Shown here: in pieces, positions 22,099 to 31,240 of the stretch
How positions within the stretch are numbered: the stretch's first letter is position 1
Layout of the letters: each line of letters starts with the position of its first letter
Assembly (NCBI RefSeq): GCF_023898315.1
Contig: NC_064616.1
Coordinates: 289,071,205-289,135,204 of the forward strand
Source of the DNA: Schistocerca nitens
Lineage: Eukaryota > Arthropoda > Insecta > Orthoptera > Acrididae
Length of the DNA stretch: 64,000 bases
Reading direction: 5' to 3'
Translations under genes and position numbers: made by a program
Notes under the pieces: generated by a model
What the model was told of the DNA's origin: nothing
The model's database searches: none
What the model saw: the letters and a program-made list of their open reading frames with translations, nothing else

Positions 22099-23335
22099 TA
22101 CAATGTTGTTTTCTTCGCTAAATTCTGCATAACTATTGAAATTTTGTACAGAGAACTCTATAACTATGACTTACCTATCAAGAACTCTGAAAAAATATAT
22201 ATTTCTGAAAAAAATGGTGCCAGCTTCACAGTAGGAGCTCTTATGGGGTTCTTAATTAAGTTGCAATTACCTCTTAAACTATTACCTGCACTAAAAAATT
22301 CTACTAGGAATTTCGATAGAACTCTTCTCGTGGTGTCCAGAACTGTCATCAGAACTGTTGTACGAATATATTTATATTTTCTGTAGAGAAAGTGTGTACC
22401 ACATTAAATCAATTTTTCACAAATTATTATCGCCATAGAAAAATGTTATTAGGATTTTCGATAGAGCTCTTGGGGTTCTGTTCAGAACTGTCCTCAGAAC
22501 AGTTGTACAAGTTTAATTTTTGCGAAAATTGACAAAAAATGTTTTCGATTGAAACATTTTTTCGAGTATTGTTGTTTTCTTCGCTAAATTCTGCAGAACT
22601 ATTGAAATTTTGTACAAAGAACTCTAGAACTATGGCATACCTGTCAAGAACTGTGAAAGAAATATACATTTCTGAAAAAAAGGGTGCCAACTTCACAGTA
22701 AGTGAAAAGATTTTCTCCTTAAATTGCAATTATCTCGTAAACTATTAGCTGCACAAAAAAATGTTACTGGGGTTTTCGATAGAACTCTTGGAGTTCTGTT
22801 CAGAACTGTGCTCAGAACTGTTGTACTTATTTACAATTTGCGAAAATTGCCGAAGAATGTTTTCGATACGAAAATTTTTTCGAATATTGTTTTCGTCGCT
22901 AAATTCTGCAGAACTATTGAAATTTTGTACAAATAACTCTAGAACTATGGCATACCTGTCAAGAACTGTGAAAGAAATATACATTTCTGAAAAAAAGGGT
23001 GCCAACTTCACAGTAAGTGAAAAGATTTTCTCCTTAAATTGCAATTATCTCGTAAACTATTAGCTGCACAAAAAAATGTTACTTGGATTTTCGATAGAAC
23101 AATTGGAGCTCTGTTCAGAACTGTGCTCAGAACTCTTGTACTTCTTTACATTTTGCGGAAATTGTCAGAGAATGTTTTCGATACGAAAATTTTTTCGAGT
23201 ATTGTTGTTTTCTTCGTTACATTTTGCAGAACTATTGAAATTTTGTACAAAGAACTCTAGAACTATGGCACATCTAACAAGAACTGTGAAAAAAATGTAT
23301 ATTTCTCGAAAAAGGGGTGCTAACTTCACACGACT
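22099..23335 (-). repeat. foldback right arm (inverted copy of part of the left arm)
   Basis: Landmarks cttc of the inverted unit fall at 22227, 22694, 23009 and 23327, spacings 467, 315, 318. The arm corresponds to left-arm 15213-15539 joined to 16639-17545, so it lacks three units (about 1.1 kb) present on the left. Over 22427-22729 the minus-strand translation matches plus-strand 16919-17221 at every residue, so the arms are nearly identical. Confidence 0.92.
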
Positions 23336-23344
23336 GTTTAAGCA

Positions 23345-23415
23345 GTTCTATGTTCTAGGGGACTGATGACCTAAGATGTTAAGTCCCATAGTGCTCAGAG
23401 CCATTTGAACCATTT
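23345..23415 (+). mobile_element. tRNA-derived SINE, 3' part (continuation of 15084-15212)
   Basis: Continues from gttctatgttctagggg to the tail gagccatttgaaccattt, ending at the Tc1 TSD gacactgcgtg (23416-23426). Confidence 0.95.
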
Positions 23416-23426
23416 GACACTGCGTG

Positions 23427-23737
23427 AAATAACCGCAGAAATCAGTGTGGAAGGTACGACGAACGTATCCATTAGGACGTGTGACAAAATGTGGCGTTAA
23501 TTGGCTATGGCAGCAGACGGCCATTCGAGTGGCTTTGTTAACAGCACGACATCGCCTGCAACGTTCTCCTGGGCTCGTGACCATATCGGTTGGACTCTAG
23601 GATGGAAAATCTTGACTAGGTAAGATGAGCCGAGATTCCAGTTGTTAAGAGCTGATAGTAGCGTTTGAGTTTGGCGTAGACTACACGAAGCCATAAACCC
23701 AAGTTGTCTACAAGGCACTGTGCGAGCATTTTATGTT
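23427..23737 (+). pseudogene. Tc1 element, 3' part of the copy begun at 14679
   Basis: Resumes in the linker (EITAEISVEGTTNVSIR), passes RRTWTL-like text and reaches the D1 region, here damaged (DEPRFQLLRAD instead of a DESRF motif, preceded by a stop). It then reads EAINPSCLQGTVRAFY. The sequence is lost after about 23737; D2, the Glu and the right TIR are absent, so the element was already 3'-truncated. Confidence 0.85.
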
Positions 23738-24301
23738 CACTTACAGATAAGAATCTCCCCATACCCAAAGAAATATAGCATGCTTGGAGACTGCATCACT
23801 ACCCATGCACAGACATCAGCAAGTCTTAACATGATGTCGACTAAGCAAGTTGAGTCTTGCTACAACAAGCAAAAGCAAGTTGACACTTATCAAGTTAATA
23901 CTTGGAGGGAACACTACATTCCCTATGTAATGTGTCGTTATCTGGAAATTTTCTGTTGTGTATAAATCAGAGGTATAATTATAATCAAATAAATATGGAA
24001 ATATTGTAGGTAATAGTATTCGACAGCTAAGTTAGTTGGAAAGGATTCCCCTCTTGAATTCTTTATCTCCACCAATTTCCAAGTAAGCATATGCCCTCAC
24101 ACTATCTCAACTTGAGCAAGCCCTTAGAGGAGGCGTGCTGCATTAAAAATTAATCGTAGCCAACCATATAGAAACATTCACATTTATTGTACAAAATCGT
24201 ACAGACATACATGTTGTTGCATCAGGAAAGATATACTACTAGTGTTTCCAGGAAATAACCTTGCCCACCCTGTTATTCGCGCTGGTGAGCACGACTGTTC
24301 A
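23738..24301. other. no recognised gene
   Basis: An 81-codon plus frame (23720-23965) with no known domain. The stretch 23830-23910 is rich in caagttga/aagcaagt words. Nothing else was identified. Confidence 0.3.
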
Positions 24302-24501
24302 AAAATGGTTCAAATGGCTCTGAGCACTATGGGACTTAACATCTGTGGTCATCAGTCCCCTAGAACTTAGAACTACTTAAACCTAACTAACCTAAGGACA
24401 TCACACACATACATGACCGAGGCAGGATTCGAACCTGCGACCGTAGCGATCACGCGGTTCCGGACTGAAGCGCCTAGAACCGCTCGGCCACACCGGCCGG
24501 C
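24302..24501 (-). mobile_element. tRNA-derived SINE, minus strand
   Basis: Full-length reverse copy; box B ggttcgaatcc intact. It abuts a CR1 fragment on the right; no clear TSD. Confidence 0.93.
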
Positions 24502-24560
24502 GCTGTCAGAAGTAGTTTGCCTTGTAGTGAAATTGAAGTAGATAGTTCCTTCGAACTATC
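24502..24560 (+). pseudogene. CR1-type LINE fragment (endonuclease region)
   Basis: About 55 bp from gctgtcagaagtag to gatagttcc match the LINE at 36865-36920 with few differences; translation reads AVRSSLPCSEIEVDSS. Only this scrap remains beside the SINE. Confidence 0.7.
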
Positions 24561-24689
24561 ACGACTGTCTTCTGCATGTAAAATGTGTAGTATGAGCCAT
24601 CTTTTCAGTTGTTGTTTGGACGTTAAACGAGTAACAGTTCACAATTTATTGACTCAACTATTGATTATACAGCATCAAAGCAAGACTTA

Positions 24690-24756
24690 CTTTGTATCAT
24701 GTAGTTATTTATTAAGGATTTTATACACACAGAATAATAGCAGTCACCCTGTAAAC
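24690..24756. repeat. short repeat, second copy at 25563-25615
   Basis: tttgtatca.gtagtta followed by aataa.g and ending ctgtaaac recurs at 25563-25615 (tttgtatcacatagtta ... cagtaaac). Together with the pair at 24927/25618 it indicates a diverged duplication of about 850 bp. Confidence 0.5.
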
Positions 24757-24919
24757 TGACCATCACTTATCACTGACCATCACTGATCACTGATCATAGT
24801 TGACCACTGACAACCACTGATGATCGACCATAGTTTATCACTGACCATTTTTGACCACTGACCATCGTTTATCACTGAACATCGTTGATCAGTGACCATC
24901 GTTGATCAGTGACCATCAT
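24757..24919. repeat. minisatellite, tgaccatc(g/a)(t)t.atcac units
   Basis: About ten diverged units of roughly 16-18 bp built from tgaccatc and ttgatca words. The last three (gaccatcgttgatcagt) are nearly identical. Confidence 0.85.
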
Positions 24920-24926
24920 TATCCAT

Positions 24927-25085
24927 TGCCCAGTATCCATTTTTATGTTTCAGATGGGTACAAAATGGACTAAAAAGATTTGAAAATTCAAAATAAGTTG
25001 CTGTTGAAGATTTATCGATTAGAAAGGCTGCTGAAAATTTTAAAATACTTTTTAGCACACTAAAAATCAGATTAAGGAGTGAAAA
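24927..25085 (+). pseudogene. HTH-psq/pogo-like exon remnant, copy 1
   Basis: After a splice-acceptor-like pyrimidine stretch ending tttcag (about 24951) the sequence reads, with frameshifts, GTKWTKK then LSIRKAAENFKI and STLKIRLRSENG. The SIRKAA.KF...STL pattern resembles the psq-type helix-turn-helix of pogo-like and pipsqueak-like proteins. Copy 2 lies at 25618-25775. Neither copy has an intact frame or a recognisable transposase next to it. Confidence 0.45.
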
Positions 25086-25153
25086 TGGATTGGAACAGAA
25101 GGTAAGTCTGGTACGGAGCGCCGCAGGTTTCGAATCCGCTCCATATGGCATGG

Positions 25154-25560
25154 AACTCGATGATCGCTAGAGGTCTCTGCAGCAGTCGCGCCGTAAGCCG
25201 TGGCTGGACGCGTTCCTGGACCCAAGTCCAACGCGAGGGCGCCACTGTGGAGCACGTGGTCCCAGCAGCCTGGTATTCCCGTTGTGTCGGTTGATATCTC
25301 GCTTACAGACATCGAGTTTATGTTGCGTGTGCTCACTTCCCGGTTACAAGTGGACGTTGTTTTGATTTTGTGAGGTTATCTCTTGTGACTCTGTTGCTTA
25401 ATACTTTGTCGTCCTGCTCGTTTGTCTGTCAACGTGCTTGTGCTTCCATTCCCATTCGTCCATCTTGTTTGTTCGCAGACCGCTCCCGTCCGGTCCCACC
25501 ACGTATTCGTTAGCGGCAACCCCGCGTCCGTTCCTCTCGCGGTTACAACACTAAGCTCTA
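25154..25560. other. GC-rich block, possibly an LTR
   Basis: Much more GC-rich than its flanks, roughly tgatcgctagagg to gcggttacaaca, giving TG...CA ends. It sits between the two psq-like exon copies. No TSD was proved and no retrotransposon body adjoins, so the LTR call is tentative. Confidence 0.3.
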
Positions 25561-25617
25561 CTTTTGTATCACATAGTTACTGAATAAAAGCACACGGTGG
25601 TCATACAGTAAACTAAT

Positions 25618-25775
25618 CTTATCCATTTTTATGCTTCAGATTGGTACAACGTAAACTGCAAAAGAAAAGAAAATAGGATTTCAAGTTATTGAAAGTTTGT
25701 CGATTAGAAAGGCTGCTGAAAAATTAAAATATCTTTTAGCGCACTGCAAATCAAATTAAAGAGAGGAAATGAAAT
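25618..25775 (+). pseudogene. HTH-psq/pogo-like exon remnant, copy 2
   Basis: Starts with the same atccatttttatg.ttcag acceptor-like stretch as copy 1 and reads SLSIRKAAEKLKY followed by an RLREE-like tail with frameshifts. It continues to codons resembling DHRLGRKCTQ. Divergence between the copies is by eye 15-20%. Confidence 0.45.
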
Positions 25776-25897
25776 GGACCATCGATTAGGAAGGAAATGT
25801 GCACGCAATGTTACAACACCTGAAGATACAGCGTGTTTACTGAATCAGCTTTCCATCAAACTCAGTGAATAAAAGAAGTAAAATAACAGTATTTGTA

Positions 25898-27301
25898 CAC
25901 TACTCGCCATTAAAATTTCTACACCACGTAGGTGACGTGCTACAGACGCGAAATTTAACCGACAGGAAGAAGATGCTGTGATATGCAAATGATAAGCTTT
26001 TCAGAGCATTCACACAAGGTTGGCGCCGGTGGCGACACCTACAACGTGCTGACATGAGGACAGTTTCCAACCGATTTCTCATACACAAACACCAGTTGAC
26101 CGGCGTTCCCTGGTGAAACGTTGTTGTGATGCCTCGTGTAAGGAGGAGAAATGCGTACCATCACGTTTCCGACTTTGACAAAGGTCGGATAGTAGCCTAT
26201 CGCGATTGCGGTCTATCGTATCACGACATTTCTGCTCGTGTTGGACGAGATCCAATGACTATTATCAGAATATGGAATGGGTGGGTTCAGGGGGGCAATA
26301 CGGAACGCCGTGCTGGATCCCAACGGCCTCGTATCACAAGCAGTCGAGACGACAGGCATCTTATCCGCATGGCTGTAACGGATAGTGCAGCCACGTCTAG
26401 ATCCCTGATTCAACAGACGGGGACGTTTGCAAGACAACAACCATCTGCACGAACAGTTCGATGACGTTTTCAGCAGTATGGACTATCAACTCGAAGACCA
26501 TGGCTGCCGTTATCCTTGACGCTGCATCACAGACTGGAGCGCCTGCGATGGTGTATTCAACGACGAACCTGGGTGCACGAATGGCAAAAGTCATTTTTTT
26601 CGAATGGATCCAGGTTCTGTTTACAGCATCATGATGGTCGCATCCGTGTTTGGTGAAATCGCGGTGAACGCACATTGGAAGCGTGTATTCGTCATCGCCA
26701 TACTGGCGTATCACCCGGGGTGATGGTATGAGGTGCCATTGGATACACGTCTCGGTCACCTCTTATCCGCATGAACGGCACTTTGAACAGTGGACGTTAC
26801 ATTTCAGATGATTTACGACCCGTGGCTCCACCCTTCCTTCGATCCCTGCGAAACCCTACATTTCAGCAGGATAATGCACGACCGCATGTTGGAGGTCCTG
26901 TACGGGCCTTTCTGGATACAGAAAATGTTCGACTGCTACTCTGGCCAGCACATTCTCCAGATCTCTCACCAATTGAAAACGTCTGGTCAATGGTGGCCGA
27001 GCAACTGGCTCGTCATAATACGCCAGTCACTACTCTTGATGAACTGTGGTGTCGTGTTGAAGCTGCATGGGCAGCTGTACCTGTACACGCCATCCATCTG
27101 TTTGACTCAATGCCCACGCGTAGCAAGGCTGCTATTACGGCCAGAGGTGGTTGTTCTGGGTGCTGACTTCTCAGGATCTATGCACCGATATTGCGTGAAA
27201 ATGTAATCACATGTCAGTTCTAGTATAATATATTTGTCCAATGAATACCCGTTTATCATCTGCATTTATTCTTTTTGTAGCAATTTTAATGGCCAGTAGT
27301 G
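25898..27301 (+). mobile_element. Tc1-like element with about 28-bp TIRs
   Basis: Begins cactactcgccattaaaat after TA (25896-25897) and ends with the inverse attttaatggccagtagtg before TA (27302-27303). One transposase pseudogene inside. Closest relative in the window is the intact element at 31241-32648. Confidence 0.92.
26126..27166 (+). pseudogene. Tc1 transposase pseudogene (DD34E family)
   Basis: A 346-codon frame from ATG 26126 with three in-frame TGA codons: 26462-26464, 26654-26656 and 26729-26731. The N-terminal HTH (DFDKGRIVAYRDCGLSYHDI) is well kept. The D1 motif reads FSNGSRFCL, so the catalytic Asp has become Asn. D2 is intact in FQQDNARPH and the Glu in SPDLSPIENVW, 34 residues apart. 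The end is GGCSGC. The reading frame is otherwise continuous, indicating decay by point mutation only. It cannot encode an active enzyme. Confidence 0.92.
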
Positions 27302-27303
27302 TA

Positions 27304-28157
27304 CGTTCAGACCGCCAAGTCGGGGTTTGTGTCAGTGCGTTCAGAGCATAGCTTCCACCACACAATTTTCCCCTGACTAAGAAATCATTGAGAGTGCAAA
27401 ATATACTATAGCGTGTTCATTCGGTGTTAATTTTCATGGGCGGAACAGGTGGGTGGAGAAACAGCAAAACTGTTGTAGTCTAAGCGCATTTTTAAGTTCA
27501 TGTTGCTAAGCACTGTACCTGTTTAACACTTTGGTGTAGGAGGAAGATCACCGCGAGACGGATCTGTTGTTTCAACTGGCGAAACTGAGTTTGTTACAAA
27601 AAAGCAAAAGAGCCTGTTAGAGCGTCATACAAACATTTTGTTTGTTACAGGTGCGATAAACGGTGACTTAGTGATACAGCCCTGTTTAGATCCTATAGCG
27701 TGTGTGCGGGAGCTGAATTTTCAAAAATGAATATCATGTTATGTAGAAACCTCCTATAGGCCTGAATGCAAAGAATGCTTTATTACAAGCTTGCAAATGA
27801 CTTTTGTCTCTTTCAGCGCACTAGCTTTATGTAACTGAATAATCACTATGAATCCATCGTCACTCTCTTATTCAACTTCAAGTGTGTGCTGGATGTCTGT
27901 GAATAAGGTAATGCCGTAATTCTGAGGAGCGGTAGTGAGTGTAGTGTGCAACGTATGGTCATGCTTTAGTTATCGCTATTAAAGGAGGGTAGTGACTGCG
28001 CGACTCTGCTTGTTCAACAACAGAGCCATAGCCATACATTAGAAATAATATTCCATAGCTCTTACTTCCTTAATATGTTACAACAATTTACCTTGAGAAC
28101 TACGGATTCAAGGGAAAAGAGAATGTTACTGCTTACAGCGTGTTTGAGCTGTTGAAA
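27304..28157. other. no recognised gene
   Basis: No frame over about 60 codons with a known domain; no SINE or TIR seen. Confidence 0.35.
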
Positions 28158-28567
28158 AAAATGGAAATGTCGTGTGGCTAGGGCCTCACGTCGGGTAGAC
28201 CGTTCGCCTGGTGCAGGTCTTTCGATTTGACGCCACTTCGGCGACCTGCGCGTCGATGGGGATGAAATGATGATGATTAGGACAACACAACACCCAGTCC
28301 CTGAGCGGAGAAAATCTCCGACCCAGCCCGGAATCGAACCCGGGCCCTTAGGATTGACAGTCTGTCACGCTGACCACTTTTTTTTTTAATCTCATTTTGT
28401 TCGTTTTTGTTCGCTGTATCTGCTCTGGGCGGACGTCCAAAGACACCCGTTTCAGTTCGTTGTTGATGCATTAACTCAGTTTTTTTATTACAGAGGGCAG
28501 CTAACCCTCTGACCGAACACGCTGAGCTACCGTGCTGGCTAACCACTCAGCTCCTGGGGGCGGACTA
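28158..28567 (-). mobile_element. second tRNA-derived SINE family (tRNA-Asp-like head), interrupted
   Basis: Read on the minus strand it starts gtccgcccccaggagctgag, has an anticodon-like ctgtcaa and a perfect box B gggttcgattcc, and continues into a body rich in catcatcatttc. TSD agctgttgaaa is perfect at 28147-28157 and 28568-28578. A different SINE is inserted at 28378-28539. The Asp assignment rests only on the gtc anticodon position. Confidence 0.85.
28378..28539 (-). mobile_element. third tRNA-derived SINE family (tRNA-Ala-like 5' half), nested
   Basis: Minus strand: gccagcacggtagctcagcg (box A-like), an agc in the anticodon position, then a body ending ...caaaatgagattaaaaaaa. TSD tgaccac (28371-28377) and taaccac (28540-28546). 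It lies inside the SINE 28158-28567. No typical box B is visible. Confidence 0.8.
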
Positions 28568-29015
28568 AGCTGTTGAAATCAAGAAATGCGTGTAATGTGC
28601 TCTTGGATATTTATATGAAACTGATAAAGAGTCATCACCACGTGAACGCTTTTGATTATTACGTGTTACATACACAGCTTGTACCATTACTACGTGACAT
28701 ATATTTTATTTGCCATGTGACGTATTTCCAAAGTATGAGCCACGTTTTAAGCACTATGACTCGAATGCGCGATGCCACTCTGATGAGCCACCATCAATTG
28801 AGATGTATTTTATTTGGTTTACAGCTGAAAAGATCAATAATAATAATAATAATGTCTGTTCAAAAATCAAGTAAGATGCTATTACTTTTTAATGGCCTAT
28901 TTCATTACTTCGTGGTTTCTACGATGATGAGCGTAGACAGATAATATTTAAAGATATGGCGTACACAGAAGATGCAGGAATGATAGAGACATTCTAAGCA
29001 AACATTGCCTCACCG
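28568..29015. other. no recognised gene; short (aat)n
   Basis: A 123-codon frame (28573-28944 plus) has no recognised domain; (aat)n lies near 28840-28855. Confidence 0.3.
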
Positions 29016-29186
29016 AGGTCTTTCAATTATGTGAAGTGTGCTAAGGCACGGAAGTTTGCAAAGTGGTTAACACATTTGTACCATGGAATTCACTGTGATG
29101 ATCCCGGCATACGCTATAAAGATCTGCTGACGCCGCCTCAGTTATTCGACCACACAGATACCATAATCTATGTGAAGGGGAAGTAG
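29016..29186 (+). pseudogene. fragment of a transposon-associated protein (unnamed)
   Basis: A 57-codon stretch without ATG reads KWLTHLYHGIHCDDPGIRY and ends TIIYVKGK before TAG. The WLT..YHGI..DDG..Y ... IYVKG pattern is one I associate with uncharacterised proteins repeated in arthropod genomes. I cannot assign a function, and upstream and downstream frames are broken. Confidence 0.35.
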
Positions 29187-29277
29187 AAGATCTCACGGAT
29201 GCGTCAAATCTTTAAATTTGCTGCTATTCAAGACTTGGAATTCCACGGGTGTCCTTCTCTCCATAGACTCAAGAAGT

Positions 29278-29314
29278 AGAAGAAGAAGAAGAAGAAGAAG
29301 AAGAAGAAGAAGAA
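29278..29314. repeat. (aga)n microsatellite
   Basis: About 12 perfect triplets. Confidence 0.95.
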
Positions 29315-29600
29315 TAGTGTTGTTGTGTCTGCTTATGAAAATGTGATATTACTTTTAAGTTGGATGAGAAGTAAATGAATTTTTACCTAACAACCTGTGT
29401 GTTCTTTCTCTTCATCCCTGTTACCGCTTTGACAGTGTACAGTATTAACCACATGCTATGTCTGTGGTTTTCTTCAAGCACAGGAGGTATAAAATTAGAC
29501 ATGTCTGCTATATATCTTTGGAAGCGGACATGGTCACGTGCCTCCTGCTCCCATAACCCAGTTCGTGATTTTTCTTCGTTTACTCATTTTACACAAATAC

Positions 29601-29676
29601 AATATAGTTCTTGAGGTACAATATAATTCTTGAGGTACAATGTAGTTCTTGAGGAACAATATAGTATTCTCGAGAT
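29601..29676. repeat. 19-bp minisatellite, 4 units
   Basis: aatatagttcttgaggtac at 29601, 29620, 29639 and a diverged unit at 29658. Flanking sequence to 30024 shows no gene. Confidence 0.9.
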
Positions 29677-30264
29677 ATAAACTGACTCTGTTATTCCAAA
29701 GCAGAAATACTTTTAACTTACTCGATACAGCAGTAACACTGGTCGGAATTTTTTTTTATAAATCTACGCTAGAAACCAAAGCAGAGATACTTTCTTCACT
29801 ACAACTAAATTCCACAGCCCCAGTAGCATAGCATTTACAATAATTGTTATGGACTGTACACGTTTAGAATCTAATTTCAACAGTCTCCAGTAGCAAAGGT
29901 TTTTACAATAACAGTTCTGATAGACTGTGAGCTATGGTGATATGATGCTGACTTGAATGGCTAGCGGCAGGTCAAAAACTTAAAAGTTATTCTATTTCCA
30001 AGACGCAAATGGAGCGTAGATATATAAACATCAAAAAAAGCTTTACATCACTTTGGTTACGAGAGTTCCGGAACCTGTACAGAAAACTGGAATAGAGATC
30101 AACATAAACATCATTTCCACCCTTTTTATTGCCCATGAAAACCACACATTGCATGTTGTACCACCATACAGCGAGACCATCAGAGGTGGTGGTCCACATT
30201 GCTGTACACACTGATACTTCTAGTACCTAGTAGCGCGTCCTGTTGTATTGATGCATGCCTGTAT

Positions 30265-30895
30265 TCACTGTGGCATACTATTCACAAGTTCATCGAGGCA
30301 CTGTTGGTCCAGGTTGTCCCACTCCTCAACTGCGATTCCGCATAGATTCCTCAGAGTGGTTGGTGGCTCACGTCGTCCATAAACAGTCCTTTCCGCTCTA
30401 TCCCAGGCATGTTCGATAGGGTCCATGTCCGGAGAACGTGCTGGCCACTCTAGTCGAGCGATGTTGTTATCCTGAAGGAAGTCATTCAGAAGATGTGCAT
30501 GATGAGGGAACAAATTGTCGTCCATGAAAACGAATGCCTCGGCAATATCCTGCCAATATCCTTCTGAGCCATAATCTGTACGTAGCAGTCATCCACTGTA
30601 GTAGTAGCCCTTAGGCACACTGAGTGAGGCATGTCATCAACAGTTCCTGTCTCTCTTTATCTCCTCCATGTCCAAACAACATTGCTTTGGTTCACTTCGA
30701 AATGCCTGGACACTTCCCTTGTTGAGGGCTCTTCCTGGCACAAAGTAACAATGTGGATGCGATCGACCCGTGGTATTGACCATCTAGACATGGCTGAACT
30801 ACAGACAACACGAGCCGTGTGCCACCTTCCTGGTGGAATGACTGGGACTGATCGGCTGTTGGACTCCCTCCGTCTAATAGACGCTGCTCATGCAT
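30265..30895 (-). pseudogene. Tc1 transposase, N- and C-terminal parts fused by deletion
   Basis: From 30895 leftward the N-terminal HTH region is readable with errors (GSIAST-like linker, then KCPGISK plus stop, then RLWLRR-like text). Near 30550 it jumps to the second half: MDDNLFPHHAHLL (D2 motif) and SPDMDPIEHAWDR (Glu), 34 residues apart, ending LDELVNSMPQ plus stop at 30265. The D1 block is absent. The last 86 codons are open, the rest has stops and shifts. No activity is possible. Confidence 0.85.
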
Positions 30896-30921
30896 GGTTG
30901 TTTACATCTTTGGGCGGGTTT

Positions 30922-31110
30922 GGCTCTGAGTACTATGGGACTCAACTTCTGAGGTCATCAGTCCCCTAGAACTTAGAACTAGTTAAACCTAACTAACCTA
31001 AGGACATCACACACATCCATGCCCGAGGCAGGATTCAAATCTGCGACCGTAGCGGTCTCGCGGTACCAGACTGCAGCGCCTAGAACCGCACGGCCACTTC
31101 GGCCGGCAGA
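30922..31110 (-). mobile_element. tRNA-derived SINE, subfamily B, minus strand
   Basis: Carries the B-type signature on its plus sense (ggccgaagtggccgtgcgg, gctgcagtctgg, gttaactagttct-like body). TSD gcgggttt at 30914-30921 and 31111-31118. It is inserted in the leader of the Tc1. Confidence 0.93.
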
Positions 31111-31240
31111 GCGGGTTTAGTGACATCTCTGAACAGTCAAAGGGACTGAGTCTGTGATACAATATCAACAGTCAACGTCTATCTTCAGGAATTCTGGGAA
31201 CCAGGGTAATGCAAAACTTTGTTTGGTGTGTGTAAATATA

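Larger units (their letters stand above)
15213..23335. mobile_element. foldback-like DNA transposon, 8,123 bp
   Basis: The ends are perfect inverted copies for about 28 bp (agtcgtgtgaagttagcacc...) and nearly so for about 57 bp. The element is flanked by the 9-bp TSD gtttaagca at 15204-15212 and 23336-23344, inside a SINE. The left arm (15213 to about 19330) and right arm (22099-23335) consist of tandem units in inverted orientation; the spacer of about 2.8 kb holds a piggyBac remnant. Long TIRs built of tandem repeats plus a 9-bp TSD are the hallmark of Drosophila FB elements (MULE-related); assignment to that group is inference. No MULE transposase was recognised, so this copy is probably non-autonomous. 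Confidence 0.9.
30025..31232 (-). mobile_element. internally deleted Tc1 element
   Basis: Left end catcaaaaaaagctttacatcac and right end ggtaatgcaaaactttgtttgg.tgtgtgta are inverted versions of each other. The element is about 1.2 kb including a 0.19-kb SINE, so roughly 0.6 kb of a normal Tc1 is missing from the middle of the transposase. Confidence 0.8.

Noticed and set aside
15205..23343. Reading the 8.1-kb insertion as a piggyBac with a TTAA target
   Set aside because: The TSD contains ttaa (gtttaagca), but the duplication is 9 bp and the perfect inverted tips start outside TTAA; reading from TTAA would make the tips mismatch. The piggyBac gene inside is truncated by the arm.
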